A stretch of 64,000 bases of DNA from a bacterium (GTDB lineage: Bacteria; Krumholzibacteriota; Krumholzibacteriia; Krumholzibacteriales; Krumholzibacteriaceae): assembly GCA_020350885.1 (NCBI GenBank), contig CP070727.1, positions 1,275,019-1,339,018 of the forward strand, written 5' to 3'. Every line of letters starts with the position of its first letter. The stretch's first letter is position 1. The translations under genes were made by a program, and so were the position numbers. The notes below the pieces were generated by a model, which saw only the letters and a program-made list of their open reading frames with translations, did not search any database and was not told the origin of the DNA. Shown here piece by piece: positions 55,683-64,000 of the stretch.

Positions 55683-56999
55683 TCACACCTGCACATGCTC
55701 GACGAGGGAGTTGTAGATCTCCGTCGTCGCATCCGACTCGACGATGATCGGAAACTCCCCATTCCAGTGCAGATCGATGAGGATTTCGGTAACCCGCGTA
55801 TCGAACTGGGTTCCCTTGTATGTCTCCAACTCTTCGAGCACCCGCTCGATCGGGAGGGCTTTGCGGTAGGGACGATCCGAGGACATGGCATCAAAGGCAT
55901 CGACGACATTGAGGATCCGTGCACCTAGAGGTACCTGCTCTCCATGCAATCCCCGCGGATACCCGCTCCCGTCGGGCCGCTCGTGGTGCGCCCTGATGAT
56001 CTCTGCAGCTTCCTTGAGGAATTTGAGCTGCTCCACGATATCAGCACCGATGTTCGGATGTGACTTGAGTGATTTCCATTCCTCGTCCGTCAGCGGCCCC
56101 ACCTTGAGGAGCACATCGTTCTGGATTGCGATCTTGCCGATATCGTGAAGGAGTGCCGCATACTCGAGCATTTCCATGTCACGCGAGGACATTCCAAGCG
56201 CCCGGGCGATCCGCAGAGCATACCGGGAAACTCTGAAGGAGTGACCATGGGTAAACGGATCGGAGGCATCGATCGCTGACGTGAGCGCGGCGACCGTATT
56301 GATGTGCGCCTCGCGCATATCGAGGTAGAGCTGGAACGAGTATCGTGCCAGGAAGAGCGGAATGATGAAAAGCGCGATCGTCCAGACGCCGGAGTTGGCG
56401 TAGAGCAGTGCAATAACCGCACCGACGGGGAGGAAAGCGAGGATGTGAAAGAAGTTCCACATGTAGTTCTGTTTCCAGACATGAAGCGGGTTACGCGAGT
56501 CAGCCAGCGCTATCACGAAGCTTACCGACCAGGTGTTGAGCATATAATAGACGACACCGGTTACGAAGAGCGGAATGAGGAAAACGGGTGAGTCGAGGGT
56601 TCCCAGGCTTCCGAAGGCGCGATAGACGATCCCTGAGATGCCGACCGTCATCACCAGAAGCGGAACATTGAAAAGTACCTTGATGAGCGGCCTCCGCTGG
56701 AGAACTCCCTCCGTGATGACAGTGGCGATCGACTCGACCACCGCCATGACAGCCGGGCCGAAGAGAATGATCCCCGCCAGATCGATCGGCGAGGATGCAT
56801 AGATCGATGCACCACCTCGCGGCAGCGTGATCTGAACGGAATCTGCGATAACAACGAGGGCTACGAAGAGAAAGATATCACGCCAGTGATCTCCCGGCAG
56901 GTACTGTAAGAAATATACAAAGAGACCGAGCCCCGCGATGATATAGAGGACATAGTAGAGCTTGAAAACCCATCCGGTCTTTCCGAAATCATCAAACAA
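55683..56999 (-). CDS. Membrane-anchored HD-GYP cyclic-di-GMP phosphodiesterase
   Basis: 438 residues from a TTG codon with AGGTG upstream. Residues ~12-220 contain about seven membrane helices, a possible MASE-type sensor. The HD-GYP domain (~230-425) has H253, H285-D286 (LLHDIGK), H339-E340 (HHERPDGSGYP) and GARILNVVDAFDAMSSDRPYR. All metal-binding motifs and the GYP triplet are intact, so active hydrolysis of cyclic di-GMP (or related dinucleotides) is expected. It would lower the second messenger in response to a membrane signal. 114 bp separate it from purM. Confidence 0.9.
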   Translation of the reverse strand: MFDDFGKTGWVFKLYYVLYIIAGLGLFVYFLQYLPGDHWRDIFLFVALVVIADSVQITLPRGGASIYASSPIDLAGIILFGPAVMAVVESIATVITEGVLQRRPLIKVLFNVPLLVMTVGISGIVYRAFGSLGTLDSPVFLIPLFVTGVVYYMLNTWSVSFVIALADSRNPLHVWKQNYMWNFFHILAFLPVGAVIALLYANSGVWTIALFIIPLFLARYSFQLYLDMREAHINTVAALTSAIDASDPFTHGHSFRVSRYALRIARALGMSSRDMEMLEYAALLHDIGKIAIQNDVLLKVGPLTDEEWKSLKSHPNIGADIVEQLKFLKEAAEIIRAHHERPDGSGYPRGLHGEQVPLGARILNVVDAFDAMSSDRPYRKALPIERVLEELETYKGTQFDTRVTEILIDLHWNGEFPIIVESDATTEIYNSLVEHVQV

Positions 57000-57191
57000 G
57001 GTGCACCTGTGACATCGTATAGGGTGATTTACCTATTTTCATCTGTAACCGGCTACTGGAGCGTTCAGCCTATTGAATAAGCAGCTTTTATGCCAAGATA
57101 TCCTACTGCGACCTCCACGAGGACGCTTTTCGACCCGTTGAATATGACCGTGTGTTTTTGCTGAATAATGGAACCACGCCCGGAATCGGGA

Positions 57192-58040
57192 TCAGCGGAT
57201 AGTGTAATGTATTTCTTTGCATGCTCTCCATCTACCGAGGGGCCGGTTCATCGCATCCAAAACGGCCAGAACCGCCGCTTCGTTGGGATCCCTCCCGGTC
57301 AGGACACAACCGCAGTACCTGTTTACGTTGCGTCCCTCGACCACCTCGACCACTGCAACGAGGATGGTACGGCCAGCAATCTCGACCATCTCAATAGCAG
57401 ATAAACATAGATGGAAATTCTCGTCAAGCAGTTCCGTGAGTGCATGGAGTGTTGCGCCCCCTATCGTCTCGTATAACGGTCCCCCTTTCCTTACACCACC
57501 GAGGCAACCGGTGACCTCCAGGCCGTTTTTTTCGAGCATCACCTCGGCGTTGACCTTGTCCTGCTCGATATCGAGGTGCAGCCCCTTGAAACGAACCCGC
57601 ACATCGTCCTCGAGGAACTCGAGCTTGGCCTCGGTCTCTACCAAGGCTGGTATATCGTGCGGCACATCGAGAGGCTCCGCCCCAACCCCTTCACCAATTG
57701 CATCCACCTTCTCCGCTATCTCCTCGATGGGAATCCGCTCTTTTTCAGCATCGTCCTTACTCTCAGAAGAATACCGATCCTTTAAGCCGGTATCCTTCAT
57801 CGCATCGATGAGCACCACGCCGATTTTGCGGTAATCGAGTGACAACCCGAGCTCCGCCATGAGGCAGGTTTCGACATCCCGGGCAATCATCTTCGCAGGC
57901 CTGTCCGAAGAGGCAACGACGTGCACCTCGGTAATCGCACCTGTTTCATCGGTCGAGATACGGCACGAGTGCACGTCCCGAAGACGCATGATCAGGTCCT
58001 CGGCACGTTCAATTATCTCCCTACCGGATGCCTCGAGCAA
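57192..58040 (-). CDS. Conserved-looking cytoplasmic protein, function unknown
   Basis: 282 residues from TTG 58040; GAGGGAG lies upstream and a strong promoter before it. The N-terminal ~75 residues (ITEVHVVASSDRPAKMIARD ... DYRKIGVVLI) form a small alpha/beta domain that I associate with hypothetical proteins of anaerobes. A charged linker (~90-140) leads to a second alpha/beta domain (~145-275) with a similar pattern (ATLHALTELL..., NEAAVLAVLDAMNRPLG). Neither domain has obvious catalytic residues. It follows the PfkB kinase gene by 210 bp, on its own promoter. Confidence 0.65.
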   Translation of the reverse strand: MLEASGREIIERAEDLIMRLRDVHSCRISTDETGAITEVHVVASSDRPAKMIARDVETCLMAELGLSLDYRKIGVVLIDAMKDTGLKDRYSSESKDDAEKERIPIEEIAEKVDAIGEGVGAEPLDVPHDIPALVETEAKLEFLEDDVRVRFKGLHLDIEQDKVNAEVMLEKNGLEVTGCLGGVRKGGPLYETIGGATLHALTELLDENFHLCLSAIEMVEIAGRTILVAVVEVVEGRNVNRYCGCVLTGRDPNEAAVLAVLDAMNRPLGRWRACKEIHYTIR

Positions 58041-58083
58041 ATACCGCTCCCTCGATTATTAATAACCATGTACTAAAAAAGAA

Positions 58084-58112
58084 ATTATAACACGAACACA
58101 AATTTATCTCAA
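58084..58112 (-). promoter_or_regulatory. Sigma-70-type promoter of the 57192-58040 gene
   Basis: On the minus strand TTGAGA (58112-58107), 17 bp, TATAAT (58089-58084). The perfect -10 lies 43 bp before the TTG start. Confidence 0.7.
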
Positions 58113-58250
58113 GTCGCATTTTATATGCCTAAACCGGCAAAATATCGCATTTTTCCTTAAAAAAATTGCGATTCGACTGGATTGACTCCTGCCCCTCCCA
58201 CCGCAACCAGCAACAATTTGTTGTTAACAAAAATGTTGTGGTTGTATCGA

Positions 58251-59171
58251 TTATCCGTTCTGATCCCGTTCGACAGACGTGATACCCACGAGTTCATCGA
58301 AGCGATCGGCTATCGCATCCCTGGTCAGTTCCTGTAACCGCTCGACCGAGTACCTCTCGCATGTGAAGCTCGCTGTGGCCGTACCGTAGAGCATCGCACG
58401 ACGCAGGTGCGGTTGATCCATCCTCGATGTTCCCGCAAGATACCCCATGAAACCGCCGGCAAAGCTGTCACCGGCACCGGTTGGATCGACAACATCGCGA
58501 AGCGGATAGGCAGGGGACACGAATCTGAACTCCTCTGTGATCAGGAATGCCCCATGCTCGCCCTTCTTGATAACGATTACCTCCGGCCCCATTTCAAGAA
58601 GCGCCTGACCGGCCTGTACGAGATTGAACTCGCCGCTGAGTTGTTTGGCTTCCTCGTCGTTGATAAAGAGGATATCGACCCGACGCAGCACATCCCGGAG
58701 TTCATCGGATTTCCGTTCGATCCAGAAGTTCATCGTATCGCATCCGACATGGGGTCTACCCGATGCCTGATCCAGCACTTGGCTCTGTATGACAGGATCG
58801 ATATTCCCCAGAAAGATCCAATCGGTATCACGGTACTGTTGCGGCAGCACCGGTTGGAATCCCTCGAAAACGTTGAGCTCCGTCGCAACCGTCAGACGCT
58901 CGTTCGGATCCTTACCGTACCTGCCTTCCCAGAAAAAGGTCTTACCACCTTCGACGATTGTCAATCCGTCGAGGTCGACACCCCGCTCCCTCAGGATGCT
59001 TTTATGCTCATCACCGAAGTCCTCGCCGGCGACGGCCACGAGCTTGACGGGAACGAAGTAGCTTGCCGCCATCGAGAAGTATGTCGCCGATCCGCCGATT
59101 GCCCGCTCGACCCGCCCCTCCGGTGTCTCGATGGTATCGAAAGCAACGGAACCGACTACCACGATGCTCAA
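58251..59171 (-). CDS. PfkB-family carbohydrate/nucleoside kinase
   Basis: 306 residues from TTG 59171, chosen because GGAGGA lies ~7 nt upstream and the family start IVVVGSVAFDTIET follows. The frame extends upstream without support. IGGSATYFSMAAS marks the first signature, and DVVDPTGAGDSFAGGFMGYLAG carries the anion hole and catalytic Asp of the second. It phosphorylates a sugar, nucleoside or similar alcohol. Position after argS (102 bp) suggests the housekeeping operon; substrate cannot be told. Confidence 0.9.
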   Translation of the reverse strand: MSIVVVGSVAFDTIETPEGRVERAIGGSATYFSMAASYFVPVKLVAVAGEDFGDEHKSILRERGVDLDGLTIVEGGKTFFWEGRYGKDPNERLTVATELNVFEGFQPVLPQQYRDTDWIFLGNIDPVIQSQVLDQASGRPHVGCDTMNFWIERKSDELRDVLRRVDILFINDEEAKQLSGEFNLVQAGQALLEMGPEVIVIKKGEHGAFLITEEFRFVSPAYPLRDVVDPTGAGDSFAGGFMGYLAGTSRMDQPHLRRAMLYGTATASFTCERYSVERLQELTRDAIADRFDELVGITSVERDQNG

Positions 59172-59273
59172 TGAAATCCTCCTCGTTCTCTTTTCCGTAT
59201 CCAATCCGATCGGCCGCATACACCATCTGCACCGTGCACCGGGCGGAATCCCGTTATCATGGCTGCGGCCCTT

Positions 59274-61112
59274 CTACATCCGCTCCGGCGCATAAACGCC
59301 TAGGATCCTGAGTGTCTCTCTGAGAACGATCCTTGTCGCCTCGGCCAGGAGTAATCTCGCCTCGCTCAGCCGCCGGTCACCCGAGACGATCCGGCAGATA
59401 TGGTAGAAGTGATGAAAGGAAGCGGCGAGCTGCTGGGCAAAGGTTGTCAGCCTGTGCGGTTCCCGCATGATCGCTGCCCCCTCGATGAGCTGTGGGAAGA
59501 TTACGAGCCTGCGCATGAGATCGATCTCCTCCGGCTCGACGAGGAGATCCACGCAGGAGCTGTCCTTCGGAAACTCGACGCCCTGTTCGGTGGCGTATGA
59601 TATGACGCTACTAATCCTTGCATGTGCGTACTGCACGTAGTACACGGGGTTTTCCTCGGATTCCTTCCGTGCCAGTGTCAGATTGAAATCGAGATGGGCG
59701 TTGGTTTTCCTCATAAGGAAAAAGAACTTGGCTGCATCGATACCCACATCCATCACGAGATCCTTGAGGGTTACATATTCTCCGCCCCTCTTCGACATGC
59801 TGATCTGCTTCCCCTCCTCGACCAGACGGACCCACTGGACGATCAACACTTCGAGCCACCCCTCAGGCGCTCCCAGCACCGTCGAGGCCGCCTGGAGACG
59901 CTTGACATGGCCGTGGTGATCGGGCCCCCAGATATCGATTACATGCTTGAAACCACGCCGGAACTTGTTGAGATGATAGGCGGAGTCGGCAAGAAAATAG
60001 GTGGGGGTGCCGTCACTTCGAACGAGCACCCGATCCTTCTCGTCGCCGAAATCGCTCGACCGGAACCAGAGCGCTCCGTCCTGCTCGTAGGTCGATCCTC
60101 GGCTTTGCAGTATCTCCTGTGCCTCCTCGATCTCCTTGTCACTGCCGTAGAGATCCGATTCCCTGAAGAAGACATCGAAAACGATACCGAAACCCATGAG
60201 ATCATTCTTGATTGCATGAATGAGTCTCTCTATCGCATATGAGCCGAAGGTGGAGAGCGCCTCCTCATCACCCATCTTGAGCCACCGCTCACCACGGTCC
60301 GTGGGAATATCCGCCGCTATCAGCTTCAGGTAGTCACCGGGATAGCCGTCGTCGGGAAACGGTATATCCTCACCGCGGTGCTGCCTGAATCGTATGAGAA
60401 GCGATCGGCCGAGCTTGGCGACCTGAGCACCGGTGTCGTTTATGTAGTACTCCGCCCCGACCTCGTACCCCACCTTGCGAAAGATGTTCACCAGCGAGGC
60501 GCCCACCGCCGCAGACCGTGCCGATACAATGACGAGGGGGCCTGTCGGATTCGCCGAGACGAACTCTATCTGGAGCTTTATACCGGCCCCCAGATCCGAG
60601 TCGCCGTATGAGTCACCGACCTCGTTGATCAGCGCCACCTGTTCCGTCAAGTAGGTGCGTGAGAAGGCAAAATTAATGAAACCCGGGCCGGCGACCTCGA
60701 CGCGGTCGATGAATGCAGGATCGAATGTAACCTTTCCGGCGATCTCTTCAGCGAGCTCACGGGGTTTCCGGCCTATCTTTCCAGCCGTTACAAGGGCGAT
60801 GTTACTGCTGAGATCTCCGTGTTCGGGATCGTTCGGCCGCTCGATACCGATCTCCTTCGCATATTCGGAGAGTTCCAGCCGCCCCAATGCATCCGCGATC
60901 CCGGCCACAACCCTGCTGCGGGCGGAATTCATTCCCCTGCGGGTGGAATCCGTTCCCCCGCCGGCCGGATCTCTCCCCTTGCCGGCCGAATCCTTGTTTC
61001 CGCCGGCCGGATCCGTGCCCCTGCCGCTCGAACCCTTGTTTCCACCGGCCGGATCCGTGCCCCTGCCGCTCGAACCCTTCCTCTTGCGTGTGATGCCGTC
61101 ATCACGACTCAT
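59274..61112 (-). CDS. argS: Arginyl-tRNA synthetase with repeat-bearing N-terminal extension and altered HIGH motif
   Basis: 612 residues from ATG 61112 (GGGAGGAG upstream), overlapping rsfS by 11 bp. It charges tRNA-Arg. Residues ~70-150 are the N-terminal tRNA-binding domain (NDPEHGDLSSNIALV). The catalytic core has FVSANPTGPL (184-193), DTGAQVAKLG and MSKRGGEYVTL, and an anticodon-binding DALR domain ends the protein. Two oddities. Where HVGH should follow NPTGPL the sequence is VIVS, so the HIGH signature is lost; I think similar variants exist in other lineages but cannot check. Residues ~13-60 are low-complexity repeats (SSGRGTDPAGGNK) absent from typical ArgRS. An internal ATG after the repeats could also be used. 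Confidence 0.95.
   Translation of the reverse strand: MSRDDGITRKRKGSSGRGTDPAGGNKGSSGRGTDPAGGNKDSAGKGRDPAGGGTDSTRRGMNSARSRVVAGIADALGRLELSEYAKEIGIERPNDPEHGDLSSNIALVTAGKIGRKPRELAEEIAGKVTFDPAFIDRVEVAGPGFINFAFSRTYLTEQVALINEVGDSYGDSDLGAGIKLQIEFVSANPTGPLVIVSARSAAVGASLVNIFRKVGYEVGAEYYINDTGAQVAKLGRSLLIRFRQHRGEDIPFPDDGYPGDYLKLIAADIPTDRGERWLKMGDEEALSTFGSYAIERLIHAIKNDLMGFGIVFDVFFRESDLYGSDKEIEEAQEILQSRGSTYEQDGALWFRSSDFGDEKDRVLVRSDGTPTYFLADSAYHLNKFRRGFKHVIDIWGPDHHGHVKRLQAASTVLGAPEGWLEVLIVQWVRLVEEGKQISMSKRGGEYVTLKDLVMDVGIDAAKFFFLMRKTNAHLDFNLTLARKESEENPVYYVQYAHARISSVISYATEQGVEFPKDSSCVDLLVEPEEIDLMRRLVIFPQLIEGAAIMREPHRLTTFAQQLAASFHHFYHICRIVSGDRRLSEARLLLAEATRIVLRETLRILGVYAPERM
60992..61075. repeat. Tandem 42-bp repeat within the 5' part of argS
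   Basis: Two units (60992-61033 and 61034-61075) differ at one base (CCGCCGG versus CCACCGG). Degenerate copies continue to about 60915. Each unit encodes 14 residues (GSSGRGTDPAGGNK), so changes in copy number keep the frame. Confidence 0.85.
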
Positions 61113-61458
61113 CCGGATACTCCTCCCTGGGCGCATCTCCCCAGAGCCGTTCGAGCCCGTAAAACTCCCTCACCTCGGGGCGGAAGATATGGAGGAGAAC
61201 GCTGTAGCAATCGATGAGGATCCAGCGCGCCGTCTCGTACCCTTCGACATGCGATATCACATCCTTCCCCGAAAGCCCCTCCATAACAGCATCGGCAATG
61301 ACTCTCGCCTGGATGTCGCTGCCGACGGAGCAGATCACGAAATAATCTGTAACGCTCGAAAGTTTTTTCAGATCGAGAAGAACGATCTCCTCTGCTTTCT
61401 TTTTTCCAATCAAACGAATGATCTTTTTCGCCAATGCCTTCGGTGCAATCATCGTCAA
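61102..61458 (-). CDS. rsfS: Ribosomal silencing factor
   Basis: 118 residues, normal length. Family features: KKAEEIVLLDLKKLSSVTDYFVICS, SDIQARVIADAV, HVEGYETARWILIDCYSVLLHIF and REFYGLERLWGD. RsfS binds uL14 on the 50S subunit and blocks subunit joining when nutrients are low. It starts immediately after the amrS stop and overlaps argS, so the three are translated from one message. Confidence 0.95.
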   Translation of the reverse strand: MTMIAPKALAKKIIRLIGKKKAEEIVLLDLKKLSSVTDYFVICSVGSDIQARVIADAVMEGLSGKDVISHVEGYETARWILIDCYSVLLHIFRPEVREFYGLERLWGDAPREEYPDES

Positions 61459-62451
61459 TTACGCCCATACCCCCTCTACCGGAGTGCCGCATGCCGGACA
61501 TCGGCCATCTTCCCCGAGTACCTCGGTCGAGTACCCTGCACGCCGAATCACTGCTTCACCGCACTTCGCGCAGTATGTATGCTCGGTGCCTTCGATGATG
61601 ATATTTCCCAGGTACACATGATCGAGATGCCGCTTCGCTATCTCGTACGCCTTTCTCAACGTCTGCGAGGGTGTGGGCGGCCTGTCGTTCATCCTGAAAT
61701 GGGGAAAGAATCGTGAGAAGTGGATGGGAATCCGGGGTGATACCCCGGCAACCCAGTGTACGAGCTCGGTTATGTCCTTGTCGGAATCGTTGAGGCCCGG
61801 GATAATGAGGTTGGTGATCTCCACATGTGAAACCTTGGCGGCTATCTCGATGAATCGCTGAACCGGTCCGACCTTTCCGTCGCAATACTCGGAATAGAAA
61901 TCATCACGAATGCTCTTGAGATCCACATTGAAGCCGTCGACGAGCGGTATAAGCTCACGTGCCGGTTCCTCGTTCAGAAAGCCGTTCGTCACGAGCACGG
62001 ACTTGAGACCGTGCTCCCGCAGTAACGGCGCAACATCCTTGAGGTACTCGAACCAGAGAAGGGGTTCGGTGTAGGTAAAAGCCACACCGATCGAACCTCC
62101 GCGCGTCGCCAGCTTCAGCAGCTCTTCGGGATCGATATACCTGGTCGGCGCGGATTCCTGCGAAATGTTCCAGTTCTGGCAGTTCTTACATGCGAAGGTA
62201 CATCCGTTCGGTCCGATAGAGAGAATCAATCTGCCGGGCATGAAATGGTAGAGCGGCTTCTTTTCGATCGGATCGATATTGGCGGTTACCGTTCTGCCGT
62301 AGGATAGTGCTACGAGTGTCCCCCCGCGGTTTTCCCTGAGGTTGCACTTCCCCCTGTCACCATCGGATATTCCGCAGGTGTGGGGGCAGAGACGGCATCG
62401 CACCTTGCCATCCCCGAGTTTTTCGTAGAAGAGCGCTTCCCGTTCATCCAT
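61459..62451 (-). CDS. amrS: AmmeMemoRadiSam-system radical SAM enzyme
   Basis: 330 residues. N-terminal Cys motif CRLCPHTC with C36 (GKCNLRENRGG), radical SAM cluster C84-x3-C88-x2-C91 (GCTFACKNCQNW), and a C-terminal zinc-ribbon pair CAKCG ... CPACG. Motifs such as SIGVAFTYTEP and GFNVDLKSI also fit. AmrS is usually encoded with Memo and AMMECR1 proteins, but neither is in this window. The reaction is unknown. It is the first gene of the operon with rsfS and argS; a promoter lies ~150 bp upstream. Confidence 0.9.
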   Translation of the reverse strand: MDEREALFYEKLGDGKVRCRLCPHTCGISDGDRGKCNLRENRGGTLVALSYGRTVTANIDPIEKKPLYHFMPGRLILSIGPNGCTFACKNCQNWNISQESAPTRYIDPEELLKLATRGGSIGVAFTYTEPLLWFEYLKDVAPLLREHGLKSVLVTNGFLNEEPARELIPLVDGFNVDLKSIRDDFYSEYCDGKVGPVQRFIEIAAKVSHVEITNLIIPGLNDSDKDITELVHWVAGVSPRIPIHFSRFFPHFRMNDRPPTPSQTLRKAYEIAKRHLDHVYLGNIIIEGTEHTYCAKCGEAVIRRAGYSTEVLGEDGRCPACGTPVEGVWA

Positions 62452-62597
62452 CCGCTACCCTCGCATTATTCAGAACCGATGACGTACAGTTGTGTTTCGG
62501 TCGTTGGATGAGCCGCATCCATCTCGGAAAGGTATCGACGTCCTTGACTACACTCCGTGACCGTGTACATGCACGAGAATGCCTTTCTAGACGCTAT

Positions 62598-62626
62598 AAA
62601 TTAGCATTCGAATGGTACCCTGTCAA
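62598..62626 (-). promoter_or_regulatory. Candidate promoter of the amrS-rsfS-argS operon
   Basis: On the minus strand TTGACA (62626-62621), 17 bp, TAATTT (62603-62598). The -35 is perfect, the -10 weak. It lies 147 bp before amrS. Confidence 0.45.
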
Positions 62627-62688
62627 GGTGCCGGATCGTAACCACTACTACACTTCCCCCGATCAAGCAACATCATTCACAAACACCT

Positions 62689-63438
62689 TCAGTCTTCCTC
62701 GTCCTCCCTTTCCATACGCTTTTCTATAAAGATGGAGAGCACGACGCTTCCCAGGAAGAGTACAACGAGAGGAACGGCCATGAGGAGCTGTGATGTGGGA
62801 TCCGGCGGAGTCAGAATGGCCGCTGTTACGAAGATAATCAGAATTGCCCATCGCCACTTTCTGAGCAACGAGCGCGCCGAGATGACGCCGATCGAGGTGA
62901 GAAACACGACCACGAGGGGAAGCTGGAAGACGAGGCCGAAGGCAAAGCAGAGACGTGCCACAAAGCCGAAGTACCGATCGACCGACAGCAACGGCAGGAG
63001 TGTCTCGGTCCCGAAACCGACGAGGAATTTGAGGACGATCGGGATCAAGATCCAATAAGCAAATACCACTCCGATATAGAAGAGTGCGGTGGAGCAGAAG
63101 ACGAGCGGCACCACCACCTTTCTTTCACGGGAGAAAAGCCCCGGTGAGACGAACGACCACACCTTGAATAAAATAACAGGGAATGACACGAGAAAGCCCA
63201 GTATGAAACTGAGCTTCAAACGGATCATGAAGGCTTCGACCGGTGCATGGAAGTAGAGATTCTTCACCGGGAGATCTGCCAGCAGGAAATCAAGAACATG
63301 ACGGGAGAAGAACCAGAGAACGACCGATGTGCCGAGCCATGCGATGAGTGATGTAATGATGATCGATCGCAGTTCCTCGAGGTGATCGAGGAAACTCATC
63401 TCCTTGAGCTTCTCTTTTTGTTCCTCCGGCACGTCCAA
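62689..63438 (-). CDS. tatC: Sec-independent translocase protein TatC
   Basis: 249 residues with six membrane helices. Family motifs: MSFLDHLEELRSIIITSLIAW at the N terminus, SFPVILFKVWSFVSPGLFSRERK after TM2, a central GVVFAYW and FGLVFQLPLVVVFL. TatC receives twin-arginine signal peptides and, with TatA/TatB, exports folded proteins. No tatA gene is adjacent. It lies 6 bp after an exported-looking unknown gene, probably one operon. Confidence 0.96.
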   Translation of the reverse strand: MDVPEEQKEKLKEMSFLDHLEELRSIIITSLIAWLGTSVVLWFFSRHVLDFLLADLPVKNLYFHAPVEAFMIRLKLSFILGFLVSFPVILFKVWSFVSPGLFSRERKVVVPLVFCSTALFYIGVVFAYWILIPIVLKFLVGFGTETLLPLLSVDRYFGFVARLCFAFGLVFQLPLVVVFLTSIGVISARSLLRKWRWAILIIFVTAAILTPPDPTSQLLMAVPLVVLFLGSVVLSIFIEKRMEREDEED

Positions 63439-63444
63439 CCAACG

Positions 63445-64000
63445 CTACTTTTCGAGTTTCATTTCGTAATAATGGGTTTCCGCCGCTTCCATCTCCCTTT
63501 CTTGTCCCGTTAACGGATCCTCCTCGAAGATCTTCTTCTTGTCGTCTACCTGCCACTTGAGGTCGATGACATAACCTCCCTCGAGCGCAACATTCGCCTT
63601 GCCGTTACCCTCGAACTCACTCTCCACACGGGCATTGGCGGTCCTCACGTAGGTTACCGCTTCAACTTTCCATTCGATAAGGGCTGTTTCGATCCCTTTC
63701 TTCTTCTCGATTTTCTTCAATTTGTATTCTACCCTGCCCTTCATCTTGGGCGGCTCGCCTTCCTTCCCCTTCTCGAAGATATCCTCGCCCCAACTCGTAC
63801 CGACCGTTACCTCCGAATCCGGAAGCTCGACGAAGAAATCCTCAAGCAACTCTCCGAGCTCTTCATTGCTCGAGACCCCCGGGATATGGCTCCCCGTTCT
63901 CGTATCAACTATTTCACCCTTCCGGTTGATAGTGAGTAACACGGTCTTACCATCGAGTTTGATGGGAAACTCCCAGTCCATGATCTCATCGTCTCTGACC
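63445..64000 (-). CDS. Unknown protein, DUF6263-like, partial (5' end outside window)
   Basis: The frame stays open through the window edge, so the true start lies beyond 64000; about 185 codons are visible. An internal ATG at 63981 is not taken as the start, because upstream codons continue the domain. The sequence alternates beta strands and is rich in Lys and Glu, with SKEWEFPIKL-like WEFPIKLDGKTVLLTI, VTVGTSWGED, GNGKANVALEGGYVIDLKWQV and a conserved-looking ETHYYEMKLEK end. It resembles the DUF6263 type of envelope proteins, but this is uncertain. tatC follows after 6 bp. Confidence 0.55.
   Translation of the reverse strand, partial: VRDDEIMDWEFPIKLDGKTVLLTINRKGEIVDTRTGSHIPGVSSNEELGELLEDFFVELPDSEVTVGTSWGEDIFEKGKEGEPPKMKGRVEYKLKKIEKKKGIETALIEWKVEAVTYVRTANARVESEFEGNGKANVALEGGYVIDLKWQVDDKKKIFEEDPLTGQEREMEAAETHYYEMKLEK

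Noticed and set aside
1..64000. tRNA genes or CRISPR arrays
   Set aside because: No T-loop/anticodon arrangement and no regularly spaced direct repeats were seen; the only tandem repeats are inside coding genes.

Overview
This 64 kb window looks like part of the chromosome of a Gram-negative bacterium from a poorly characterised FCB-type or candidate phylum. Krumholzibacteriota, Eisenbacteria, Latescibacterota or Zixibacteria-like lineages are plausible, but this is inference and no marker here fixes the phylum. The clues are secreted proteins ending in a FlgD-like sorting domain (motif NPFNP), many lipoproteins, an RND pump with its adaptor, two sigma-54 activators, TatC, HD-GYP and PAS signalling proteins, and mostly moderate-to-high GC. 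Several start codons are TTG or GTG. Good sigma-70-type promoters (TTGAxx, 17-18 bp, TAxxxT) lie in front of several operons. I see no rRNA, tRNA or CRISPR array.

Layout. 1-2.7 kb is an accessory patch: the right end of an IS3-family element, an AT-rich M55 D-aminopeptidase gene and a decayed reading frame. 2.9-9 kb holds secreted proteins, a lipoprotein with beta-propeller-like repeats and a DUF4105 membrane protein. 9.3-10.8 kb has plsC and a CPBP-type membrane protease. 10.9-12.6 kb is a gamma-glutamyltranspeptidase gene broken by one in-frame TAA. Divergent from it, 12.96-17.7 kb is a tight four-gene operon: KamA-family radical SAM enzyme, Ddl-like ATP-grasp ligase, second KamA-family enzyme, M20 peptidase. 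17.8-22 kb is an RND pump with its adaptor. 22.4-27.7 kb holds a DUF6600 lipoprotein, a serine hydrolase, a broken sorting-domain protein and two small lipoproteins. 28.1-32.4 kb is an operon of OPT transporter, class III aminotransferase and WbpG-like PP-loop enzyme.

32.4-33.7 kb has no convincing protein gene but carries a promoter, an operator-like palindrome and several strong RNA stems. 33.7-40.5 kb is bounded by two sigma-54 activators and contains an HDAC-family deacetylase and an AcuA-like acetyltransferase, a possible reversible protein-acetylation module. 40.5-40.95 kb contains a candidate small RNA and a second folded element. 41-47 kb has an NCS2 purine-type permease, an Ig-like lipoprotein, an S9 peptidase and two STAS proteins. 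47.3-50.6 kb encodes a large hybrid histidine kinase. 50.6-57 kb carries a TIGR01777 epimerase, YbgA-like protein, MBL-rhodanese protein, PAS protein, purM and an HD-GYP phosphodiesterase. 57-62.5 kb is a housekeeping run (amrS, rsfS, argS, PfkB kinase, unknown protein), followed by tatC and a gene running off the window.

The most promising unknown system is the KamA/ATP-grasp/KamA/M20 operon. The second KamA is backbone-like lysine 2,3-aminomutase but has lost both aspartates that bind the lysine side chain, replaced by Asn and Lys, a charge pattern reminiscent of glutamate 2,3-aminomutase. The operon may make or process a peptide-like molecule containing an acidic beta-amino acid.
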